Shown here: positions 56,655 to 64,000 of the stretch, piece after piece
How positions within the stretch are numbered: the first letter of the stretch is position 1
How the letters are laid out: each line of letters opens with the position of its first letter
NCBI GenBank assembly: GCA_963708235.1
Contig: OY970200.1
Coordinates: 3,658,001-3,722,000 of the forward strand
Length of the DNA stretch: 64,000 nt
Direction: 5' to 3'
From: G963708235 sp963708235
GTDB taxonomy: Bacteria > Actinomycetota > Acidimicrobiia > Spongiisociales > UBA5794
Position numbers and translations under genes: made by a program
The notes under the pieces: model-generated
The model's database searches: none
Told to the model about the DNA's origin: nothing
What the model saw: only the letters and a program-made list of their open reading frames with translations

Positions 56655-57314
56655 TTGAAGCGTTGGTATGTAAGGCGCTCGGCCTTTTCGTGCCGGTCAT
56701 CGTAGCCGATCAGATGGGCAGCGCATCCTCCCGGGATGTGTGGTGACCTCTCGGCGCACGAACGCAAGGACCCCCGTGAAGGACCGCCTCTCGGGGGTGG
56801 TGCACCTTCGAGGGCTTGCGCGGCGGCGCTCGGACAGCGCGCCCCGCCCGAGACGGCGAGTGTGGCGAGGCGTGAGCCTGGGGACCGTTCTGGCGCGTGG
56901 TGCGGTGGCCACCCGTCGGTCGCCGGTTCCGGGCGGCGTCGCCCGCCTGCGACTGCGATTCCCGCCAAGACCTGTTGGGCATCCGAAGGGGCGACATTCA
57001 TTCGTCGGGGGTGATGACGTCGAGCCGACCTGGGTGTTGGATGGTCATGCGCGTGGCCCAAGCCCGCACCGCTCGTCGGTGGCCCGGATCGCATCCGAGG
57101 CCGTCGGCAGGTCATCGAGCATGAAGGAGAGCAACGTGGCGGAGGAGGCGCTGTCGATTCCGGACCGCACGTTCGGAGGTGCGATCGGGCGCAAAGCCCG
57201 TCGGGCCGCCTTCAGGTCGCGATGCGATACGGGCCCGCAGCGGGCGGGGTGTCCACCCCCGAATCGAGTCGATATCACGTCGAATGCGGGCCGAAACCTT
57301 GATTGGAGGGTGCG
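56655..57314. other. 660-bp stretch without a convincing gene
   Basis: It lies upstream of the tRNA on its side and upstream of the DyP operon on the other. Open frames on both strands are Arg/Pro-rich and have no ribosome-binding site. A small hairpin (ACCCCCG, 56770-56776, with CGGGGGT, 56792-56798) is the only structure noticed. Confidence 0.5.
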
Positions 57315-57864
57315 ATGACAACAGGTACCGATACCGGTGGCAGGCCCCGGATTGTCGACCGGGCCGACGAACGAGTTCTCGCTGTTCTTCAAGATTCGGG
57401 CAGGGCATGGCCCCGAACTGCGGGAAGCCTTGACGGCCATGCAGAACAGCGATGGGTACCGACCGGGCGAATATCAGATTCCGGTCTCCACGATCCACGA
57501 AGCTCGCTTCGTGCTGTTCGACGATGACACCCGACTTGCCTTCATCACGAGTTTCGACGGGCCGTGGGATTCCTACATGGAGGACTTCTTCACGTCCGGG
57601 ACGACGTTGGCGCTGTTCGACGCCGCTTTCCAACATGTCGAGGGCTACAGCGGGATTCCCGATCTTGCGGCGGTGAAGAGCTTCATCCTCAGCGCCCAGG
57701 TGACGGGTGCTGCGTATGCGCGGAACTACGGAGGCACGGTCAAGGAGATCCGCAAGGCGCAGCGCGTCAACGCCGCGTTCCAGCAGGTGCTCGACGATCC
57801 GGCAGCAGCGGAGGCACTCCAACACCCGGCCCTGAAGCCGCTCCTCGACCAAGCCGCCGACTAG
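57315..57864 (+). CDS. ferredoxin-fold-like protein at the head of the DyP operon (probable N-terminal frameshift)
   Basis: A protein of about 180 residues. The core NEFSLFFKIRAGHGPELREA, VSTIHEARFVLFDDDTRLAF and ITSFDGPWDSYMEDFF has the strand-helix-strand pattern of dimeric alpha-beta barrels and resembles one half of a DyP peroxidase fold, but without heme-binding residues. The C-terminal half is helical (TVKEIRKAQRVNAAFQQVLD). The core frame has only a GTG at 57337 without a ribosome-binding site. An ATG at 57315 preceded by GGAGGG is one frame away; a single extra base near 57337-57342 would join MTTGTDTGG to the core. It precedes the DUF4331 gene by 61 bases. Function is unknown. Confidence 0.65.
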
Positions 57865-57925
57865 TGCTGCGACCACTGCACTAGTCCCATCTGCACCGCA
57901 CACGACGTCCAAGAAAGCATCTCTC

Positions 57926-59059
57926 ATGTCGGACCACATCTCCGGACCGCGGGCGCTCGCCGAGCCAATCGCAGACATCACCGATCTCTACGCCTTCGTC
58001 AGCCCGGAGCGCCCCGGATGGTTGACCGTCATCGTCAACACGTTGCCGTTCGCGCAGACCGATGACCATTTCTCCGAAGGCCTCATCTACCGTTTCCGTC
58101 TCCGACCGCTGAGCGCTCGGAGCGGCGGGGCCGGTTCGGCGTTCGCTCCCGGCGATGAGCAATGGACGATCGATTGCACGTTCTCTGCGGTGACCGAGAC
58201 CGATGGGGTGCTGCGCCAGGACGGCGCCTGCACGCTGCCGAACGGTGACACCGTTGCGTTCCAGGTCAACGACGACTCCGGCGGCGAGGCCATCGGAGTC
58301 CGGGCGTTCGCCGGGGTGCGATGGGACCCATTCATCATGGACGCCCCCGCGGCCTTGAAGACAATTGCCACCGGCAGGCTGGCGTTCACGGATCCCGGCT
58401 CCATCTATCTCGACGGCAAGAACGTCCTCTCCCTCGTCGTGGAGTTCGAGTGCGCCACGGTTTTCGGGGATGTGTCGCTGCTCGGCGTGATCGGCGAGAC
58501 ACTGACGCGGGGACCCCTGAATGTCCGGATCGAACGAGTCGGGCGACCGGAAGTGAAGAACATGATGCTCGGACCCAGGCAGTTCGACACGGTGAACCGC
58601 GACCTCGAGATCCGGGACCTCTACAACATGGAGGACGCCTTCGATCTCCAGGACGGCTATCTCGGCGCATACCGGGCGCGTCTCAACGCCAACCTCGGTT
58701 TCTGGGACGGGCTCGACGACACGATTGACTGGCCGCTCGATGCCGATGGCGCACACCCGCTGACGGAGCTCGTGCTCGACGACTTCCTTGTCGTCGACGT
58801 GTCGAAGCCGTATGTCGCGACCGGTTCTTACCTCGACATCGAACTCGCAGCACTCGATGGCCGCCCGCACTCCACATGCGGCGGGCGCACATTGAATGAC
58901 GACGTGATCGACACGATGTTCACGTTGCTCGTCAACGCCGGCAATGGCCCGGTGATCCGCGACGGGGTCGATCGTTCGACACGACCCGCCTCCGAGAGTT
59001 TTCCCTACCTGTCGCCGCCGAACCCGGATCCACCCACGATGCCGGAGCATCACCATTGA
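57926..59059 (+). CDS. DUF4331-family protein
   Basis: A protein of 377 residues. SDHISGPRALAEPIADITDL then YAFVSPERPGWLTVIVNTLP is the conserved start of DUF4331 proteins, which continue as a large beta-sandwich; VADITDLYAF-type motifs are shared across the family. DIRDLYNMEDAF-like and PLTELVLDDFLVVDVSKPY segments fit its later part. The biochemical role of DUF4331 is not known. There is no signal peptide here, unlike many relatives. Its stop overlaps the TTG start of the DyP peroxidase gene (TTGA at 59056), so the two are translationally coupled and probably work together. Confidence 0.82.
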   Translation: MSDHISGPRALAEPIADITDLYAFVSPERPGWLTVIVNTLPFAQTDDHFSEGLIYRFRLRPLSARSGGAGSAFAPGDEQWTIDCTFSAVTETDGVLRQDGACTLPNGDTVAFQVNDDSGGEAIGVRAFAGVRWDPFIMDAPAALKTIATGRLAFTDPGSIYLDGKNVLSLVVEFECATVFGDVSLLGVIGETLTRGPLNVRIERVGRPEVKNMMLGPRQFDTVNRDLEIRDLYNMEDAFDLQDGYLGAYRARLNANLGFWDGLDDTIDWPLDADGAHPLTELVLDDFLVVDVSKPYVATGSYLDIELAALDGRPHSTCGGRTLNDDVIDTMFTLLVNAGNGPVIRDGVDRSTRPASESFPYLSPPNPDPPTMPEHHH

Positions 59060-60421
59060 GCGAGCTTGGCGCGACCGAGCATGCCGGAACCGGTATTCGA
59101 CTCGAGCTGGACGACATCCAGAGCGGGGCCATTCGCGAACGCCCCTCGCCGTACGTGGGGACCTATCTGTTTATCCGTGTCGACGATCGCTCCGCCGGCC
59201 GGGAACTGGTCCGACGACTGCATTCCGTCGTGGGCTCGGCACACGCATCTCCGGAACCGGTCGGTGGCGCCTGGGTCACGGCAGCATTCACGTTCCAAGG
59301 CCTCCGGGCACTCGGGGTGCCCCAGCCATCCCTCGACAGCTTCGATCCGGAGTTCCAACAGGGCATGGCCGGGCGGGCAACCGAAGCTCGGCGACGTTGG
59401 TGAGAGCAGCCCTGAGTTCTGGGAGAAGCCGTTCGGCAGCCCCGACCTGCACATCGGGTTGACCGCCCTGTCGCCGGATGCTGCCCGACTCGAATCGGTG
59501 CTGGATCGGGCACGACGCACGTACGAGGGCATCAGCGGGGTAGAGGTGATCTGGCGCCAGGACTGCTACCAGCTCCCGGACGGGAAGACCTCGTTCGGGC
59601 ACAAAGACGGCATCAGCCAGCCGGCGATCGAGGGAAGCGGCGTGCCGCCGACCAACCCGACCGAGGCGCCGATCAAGGCCGGGGAGTTCCTCCTCGGCTA
59701 TCCGGACGAGACGGGCGGCATCGCCCCCATGCCAACCCCCACGGCGTTGGGCCGCAACGGCACCTACATCGTTGTCAGCAAGCTGCACACCCGCGTTGCC
59801 GACTACCGCCGCTACCTGAGGGACCGAGCCGCAAGCCGAGACGATGAGCTCCTGCTCGACGCCAAGATGGTGGGACGCTGGCCGAGTGGCGCCCCACTCA
59901 CCCTCGCACCGTCCGCCGACGACCCGGACCTCGGTGCCGACCCTCGGCGCAACAACAACTTCAGCTATCGAGATGACGCTCGCGGTCTGAGATGTCCCGC
60001 CGGCTCCCACGCCCGGCGCGCCAACCCGCGAGATGCATTCGAGGGTGACGGCAGTGTCAACGTTCGTCTCCACCGCATGATCCGGCGCAGCACCAGTTTC
60101 GGACCGGTGCTTCCGGAGGGCGTGATGGAAGATGATGGCGTCGAGCGGGGGATCATCTTCGTGTGCGCCGTGGCTCACCTGAAGCGACAGTTCGAGTTCG
60201 TGAAGACTCAATGGATCAACGACGGCATCTTCATCGGCGCACCGGCGGAGCGTGACCCGCTCGTCGGACCCAACGACGGGTCCGGTTCGTTCACGATCCC
60301 CCAACAACCGATCCGGCGCCGCCTCCGCGACCTCCCGCCGTTCGTCGTCAACCGGGGCGGCGAATACTTCTTCGCCCCGAGCCTGAGCGGCATGCGGTGG
60401 CTGGCCGACCTTGACACCTGA
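59056..60421 (+). pseudogene. DyP-type heme peroxidase with one frameshift
   Basis: A protein of about 454 residues if one base is removed. The first 109 residues are in one frame (YVGTYLFIRVDDRSAGRELV to FQQGMAGRAT); the rest (KLGDVGESSPEFWEKPFG onward) is in another, joined near 59380-59384 by deleting one base. The DyP motifs are complete: FGHKDGISQPAIEG with the catalytic Asp of GxxDG, and CPAGSHARRANPRD with the proximal heme His. Near the end FFAPSLSGMRWL fits. DyP enzymes oxidise dyes, lignin-like phenolics or porphyrins with H2O2. No Tat or Sec signal and no encapsulin gene are seen. The start is TTG at 59056. Confidence 0.88.
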
Positions 60422-60445
60422 CGCTCCCCACCGAGAAGGGACAAC

Positions 60446-61309
60446 ATGATCGAGAACACAGGCACCGACCGCTGGGCCTCCCTTGACTTCGGTCCACCAC
60501 CCGACGGTCTGGCCGAACCCGATCGACCGGTGCTCGTCGAGCACGTCGCCGGCGATCGCATTGCCATCATCACGTTGAACCGTCCTCACGCCGACAATGC
60601 GATCACGACCGAGATGGGTGCCGCCCTCACCGAGGTCGTCGAGGCCATTGCCGTTCGCACCTCCGTCCGAGCCGTGATCCTCACCGGCGCCGGAACGCGG
60701 GCGTTCTCGGTCGGCAGCGACCTCCGTCAGCGCAAGAGCATGACCAAAGAGGACTGGCTCCGGCAACGTCAAGCGTTCGACCGGACGCTCTACACCGTCC
60801 GCCAGCTCCGCAAGCCGATCCTCGCCGCCGTCAATGGGATCGCCTACGGCGGAGGTTCCGAGCTGGCCCAGAGCTGCGACTTCATCATCGCCTCCCACAA
60901 CGCCACGTTCGGTCAGCCGGAAGCGATGATCGGGCTATCCGCCGGCGGCGGGTCACCGGTCTTCCTGCCGAGGCTCCTGCCGCCCGGTAGGGCGATGCAG
61001 ATGCTGTTCACCGGCGAGCCGATCGACGCCGCAGAGGCGTTTCGCCTCGGTATGGTCAACGAGCTGCATGCCCCGGACGACCTCATGGACGCTGCCCGGC
61101 GGATCGCCGGGACGATCGCCGCCAACTCTCCGACCGCCGTGCAGGCCGTCAAGTCCGCCGTCCGAATGGGAATCGGTCAGCCCACCGAGCAGGCGATCAG
61201 CATCATGATGGAAGCGCATTGGCGTTCGGCCGTACACCCTGATCGCGCCGAGGGTATCGGTGCGTTCAACGACGGTCGCGATCCTGACTTTCACGACCCC
61301 GACTACTGA
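60446..61309 (+). CDS. enoyl-CoA hydratase/isomerase family protein
   Basis: A protein of 287 residues of the crotonase fold: RIAIITLNRPHADNAITTEM, AVILTGAGTRAFSVGSDLRQ (first oxyanion-hole loop), NGIAYGGGSELAQSCDFIIA (second) and GQPEAMIGLSAGGGSPVFLP with the usual acidic residue. It would hydrate, isomerise or otherwise act on an acyl-CoA. GAGAAGGG precedes the ATG, 24 bases after the peroxidase stop, so it is in the same operon. A link to degradation of an aromatic or acyl-CoA product of the peroxidase is inferred. Confidence 0.88.
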   Translation: MIENTGTDRWASLDFGPPPDGLAEPDRPVLVEHVAGDRIAIITLNRPHADNAITTEMGAALTEVVEAIAVRTSVRAVILTGAGTRAFSVGSDLRQRKSMTKEDWLRQRQAFDRTLYTVRQLRKPILAAVNGIAYGGGSELAQSCDFIIASHNATFGQPEAMIGLSAGGGSPVFLPRLLPPGRAMQMLFTGEPIDAAEAFRLGMVNELHAPDDLMDAARRIAGTIAANSPTAVQAVKSAVRMGIGQPTEQAISIMMEAHWRSAVHPDRAEGIGAFNDGRDPDFHDPDY

Positions 61310-61323
61310 TACAAGGAGCCCCG

Positions 61324-62382
61324 ATGACGCTAGACAGCCGCAGCCTCGACGCCGAGCGCGCCAAGTTGGTCATGATCCAACCGGAGCCGTTCAATGCAGA
61401 AGCGCCACCCGAGGCGCTGCATGGCGATGTCACCCCCACCGACCTGCACTACGTGCGCAGCAACTTTGCGCTGCCGGACCATGACGGGACCCTTCGCGTC
61501 GGCGGGGCGGTCGACACCCCGCTCACGCTGACGCTCGACGATCTGCGGGCCATGCCCGCCGTCACCCGGGCAGTCACCTTCGAATGCGCCGGCAACGGCC
61601 GCCTCGGTCAGTCGCCGATGCCCATCGGTGAACCTTGGGGCTGGTACGCCGTGTCAACCGCAGAGTGGACCGGCGTGCTCCTGCACCAGGTGCTCGAGCA
61701 GGCGGGAACACAGGCAGACGGCGTGGACGTCCGATTCGAAGGTGCCGATCACGGGCCGTACTACCAGTACGACGACATCGCCTACATCCGCTCGCTCGAC
61801 CTCGCACATGCGATCGATCCCGCCGCTGAGATCCTCATCGCCTACGAGATGAATGGTGAGCCCCTGACCGCCGACCACGGTGCCCCGTTTCGGCTCGTCG
61901 TGCCCCGCTGGTACGGCGTCGCCTCGGTGAAGTGGCTCAAGCAGATCGACGTCATCACCGAGGAGTACCGAGGCGAGTTCCAGGACAGCCACTACATGTA
62001 CGAATGGGCCGACCGGCCTCACGAACCGGTCACCATCATGCGCGTCCGGGCGCGGATCACCGACCCGGCTCCCGCCGCCGTCATCCCCGCCGGAACCTAC
62101 CGTCTGCGCGGAAAGGCGTGGTCCGGTGCCGGTGCGATCGCCACCGTCGAGGTGAGTTTCGGCGGTGAGACCGGATGGCACCCGGCGGACGTGGCGCCGG
62201 CCGGCGGCCCGTATCAGTGGCAGGACTGGACATACGACTGGAGCGCCACCGCTCCCGGACGGCATACCATCCGGGCCAGAGCCACCGATACCGCCGGCCA
62301 TACCCAGCCTGACTCGCCGCCCTGGAATCGCCTCGGGTACGGCAACAACGCCATCGAGATCCTCTACGTCGACGTCCGCTGA
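61324..62382 (+). CDS. sulfite-oxidase-like molybdopterin oxidoreductase
   Basis: A protein of 352 residues. The oxidoreductase molybdopterin domain fills 1-210: DLHYVRSNFALPDHDGTLRV, the Mo-ligating Cys in TFECAGNGRLG, GVLLHQVLEQAG, and APFRLVVPRWYGVASVKWLK. The C-terminal Mo-co dimerisation domain (MRVRARITDPAPAAVIPAG to WSATAPGRHTIRARATD) is like that of sulfite oxidases. It has no signal peptide. Members oxidise sulfite or reduce S- or N-oxides. ACAAGGAGC lies before the ATG and the gap to the hydratase is 14 bases, so it is the last gene of the operon. Confidence 0.9.
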   Translation: MTLDSRSLDAERAKLVMIQPEPFNAEAPPEALHGDVTPTDLHYVRSNFALPDHDGTLRVGGAVDTPLTLTLDDLRAMPAVTRAVTFECAGNGRLGQSPMPIGEPWGWYAVSTAEWTGVLLHQVLEQAGTQADGVDVRFEGADHGPYYQYDDIAYIRSLDLAHAIDPAAEILIAYEMNGEPLTADHGAPFRLVVPRWYGVASVKWLKQIDVITEEYRGEFQDSHYMYEWADRPHEPVTIMRVRARITDPAPAAVIPAGTYRLRGKAWSGAGAIATVEVSFGGETGWHPADVAPAGGPYQWQDWTYDWSATAPGRHTIRARATDTAGHTQPDSPPWNRLGYGNNAIEILYVDVR

Positions 62383-62528
62383 CGGGGGCTCGACCGTTCT
62401 CGCCATCGCATGAGGGAGGGAGGCGTCCTCCAGTCCCATGTGGTGTGCGCCGTCCGTAGAGTCGGATGTCGGGAGCGCAGCTCTCAGGGATCAGGCCGTA
62501 TGCGCCGATATCGACGGAGGGTGATCAG

Positions 62529-64000
62529 ATGACGGAAGCAGCGGGTGGGATCGTCCCGCGGTGGGAGTGGCGAGCGTTCGATCGGCGGTTCGTCGTCGCC
62601 GAGCCGCGCTACGCCGCGCTCGAATCGACGGGGGTCCAGGAGAGCGAGGAGATGTACCTGCTGTCGGGTGCTACCGGCGCCAACGTCAAGGTGCGGGCCG
62701 ACCTGATGGACGTCAAGCTGCTCGAGGGCGTCGACGATCATGGTCTGCAGCAGTGGAATCCGGCGATGAAGGCGGCGTTCCCCCTCATGGTCACTGAGCT
62801 CGAGCAGGTCTTCGCCGCCCTCGGGACCCCACTTCCGCAGCTCGATCGCAAGTCGTACACGCTCGACCAGTTCCTGTCCGAGCTTGTCCTACCCGCAGGC
62901 ATACGACCGGTTGCGGTCACCAAGAGGAGGGTGCGCTATACGGTCGAGGGGTGCAGCTCGGAGGTGACCGACGTCGTTGCGGACGGGAAGCCCATGCGCA
63001 CGATCGCAATCGAGTCCGAGGATGCGGCGGCCGTCGAACACGCGGTTGGAGCGATGGGGCTCGACGGGTATGCGAACACCGACTACACGGAGGGTCTCAC
63101 CGCTGCGGTCGAGGGCCACGATGCCGTCTATGGCGTAATCGACGTCGGGACGAACTCCGTCAAGTTCCACCTCGCCGCACGATCCCCGGCCGGGACGTGG
63201 CGGACCATCGTCGACCGCGCCGAAGTGACGCGGCTCGGCGAAGGTCTCGGCGCCACCGGTGACATCTCCGAGAAGGCCCTCGAGCGCACGGCGACGGCCA
63301 TCGCCGGCATGGTCGCAGAGACCAGGACGCACCGGGCGCGCGCCGTTGCCGCCGTGGGGACCGCCGGGCTGCGTATTGCGGGGAATCGTGGAGACATCGT
63401 CGCCGCCATCCGCCGGCGTGCCGGGCTGACCGTGGAAGTGGTCTCGGGGGACGACGAGAGCCGGCTCGCCTATATGGCGGTCCAGGCGGGTCTGCACCTG
63501 GGTGACGGGCCCATCGTGGTGTTCGACACCGGCGGGGGCAGCTCCCAGTTCACCTTCGGCCACGGGACGGCCGTCGAGGAGCGGTTCAGCGTGAACGTGG
63601 GCGCCGTCACCACCACCGAGCGCTTCCACCTCGAAGGAGTGGTCACCACCGACGTGCTCGACCAGGCGATGCAGGCCATCTCAGACGGCCTCGGCGCCAT
63701 CGACGATCGCCCGGTCCCCGACGCTCTCGTCGCCATGGGAGGTGCGGTCACCAACATGAGCGCGGTCAGCCACGGCCTCGTCGTCTACGACCCCGACGTG
63801 GTCAACGGGTCGGTCCTCGACCGCACCGAGATCGACCGGCAGATCGCCATGTATGCGGCGACGCCCACCGAGGACCGCCGCTCCATCGTGGGGCTCCAAC
63901 CGAAACGCGCCGAGGTGATCCTCGCCGGAGCGTGCATCGTCGAGACAGTGATGGGCAAGCTCGGAAAGGAATCCTTGACCATCAGTGACCGTGGATTGCG
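62529..64000 (+). CDS. CYTH-like domain fused to Ppx/GppA phosphatase (3' end outside window)
   Basis: At least 490 residues are visible and the frame is open at the window edge. The first 200 residues are a CYTH/triphosphatase-like domain: VPRWEWRAFDRRFV, then NVKVRADLMDVKLLEGVDDH, GIRPVAVTKRRVRYTVEG and RTIAIESEDAAAVEHAV, with the alternating charged strands of a tunnel fold. From about residue 200 a Ppx/GppA domain follows: YGVIDVGTNSVKFHLA (phosphate 1 motif), VEVVSGDDESRLAY, VVFDTGGGSSQFTF (phosphate 2) and ALVAMGGAVTNM. The pairing suggests handling of polyphosphate or pppGpp, since both domain families act on such chains. GGGTGATCAG precedes the ATG. Confidence 0.85.
   Translation, partial: MTEAAGGIVPRWEWRAFDRRFVVAEPRYAALESTGVQESEEMYLLSGATGANVKVRADLMDVKLLEGVDDHGLQQWNPAMKAAFPLMVTELEQVFAALGTPLPQLDRKSYTLDQFLSELVLPAGIRPVAVTKRRVRYTVEGCSSEVTDVVADGKPMRTIAIESEDAAAVEHAVGAMGLDGYANTDYTEGLTAAVEGHDAVYGVIDVGTNSVKFHLAARSPAGTWRTIVDRAEVTRLGEGLGATGDISEKALERTATAIAGMVAETRTHRARAVAAVGTAGLRIAGNRGDIVAAIRRRAGLTVEVVSGDDESRLAYMAVQAGLHLGDGPIVVFDTGGGSSQFTFGHGTAVEERFSVNVGAVTTTERFHLEGVVTTDVLDQAMQAISDGLGAIDDRPVPDALVAMGGAVTNMSAVSHGLVVYDPDVVNGSVLDRTEIDRQIAMYAATPTEDRRSIVGLQPKRAEVILAGACIVETVMGKLGKESLTISDRGL

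Overview
The window is about 64 kb of very GC-rich DNA whose real genes show strong G/C third-position bias, so nearly every gene carries long antisense shadow frames. The gene content points to an actinobacterium: a DUF222/HNH (13E12-type) endonuclease, an LPFTG surface protein with actinobacterial wall repeats, a single-chain acyl-CoA carboxylase, and many GTG/TTG starts with 4-base stop/start overlaps. The class is less certain; an Acidimicrobiia-like lineage fits, but that is inference.

Layout. 1-3.5 kb: the end of an Ig-like surface protein, a strong terminator, a methyltransferase and an LPFTG protein. 3.6-9.1 kb: a giant biotin carboxylase-BCCP-carboxyltransferase fusion. 9.4-10.3 kb: a fluoride riboswitch and two tandem fluC genes. 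10.4-15.6 kb: a DUF6941-like protein, an overlapping K+ channel/monooxygenase/aldolase operon, a CPA2-type cation/proton antiporter and a second methyltransferase. 16-24 kb: an isochorismatase, then small DUF6325, SHOCT and PLDc_N-like genes, a secreted protein, glutamate decarboxylase with a YrhK-like membrane partner, and another SHOCT protein; this looks like an acid or envelope stress neighbourhood. 24-34 kb: secreted and envelope proteins (a TTTAAP-repeat protein, an SLH-CapA fusion, an S55-type serine protease, a GDPD) interrupted by eroded genes (winged-helix remnant, truncated vapC, truncated and frameshifted fic). 34-36 kb: the HNH protein.

35.7-48.2 kb looks like a polyamine uptake and breakdown region: a class III aminotransferase, a GNAT enzyme, a FAD amine oxidase, a YtcJ-like amidohydrolase, an aldehyde dehydrogenase, and a potABCD-type ABC transporter translationally coupled to a C45 N-terminal-nucleophile hydrolase. 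A MazEF-type pair sits inside it. potA, potB and potC together hold about 13 single-base frameshifts, while potD and the C45 gene are intact. 48.8-56.4 kb: a uracil-DNA-glycosylase-like protein, an amidohydrolase fused to an S41 protease, and an ABC-2-type exporter. A tRNA-Ile(GAT) follows.

57.3-62.4 kb is a compact operon: a ferredoxin-fold-like small protein, a DUF4331 protein, a DyP-type heme peroxidase, an enoyl-CoA hydratase and a sulfite-oxidase-like molybdenum enzyme. It is the best candidate for an undescribed system here. The window ends inside a CYTH-like/Ppx-GppA fusion. No CRISPR array, insertion sequence, prophage or rRNA is visible. Isolated single-base frameshifts also occur in fic, the exporter ATPase, the DyP gene and probably the first gene of the DyP operon, so consensus errors must be considered wherever a gene looks broken.
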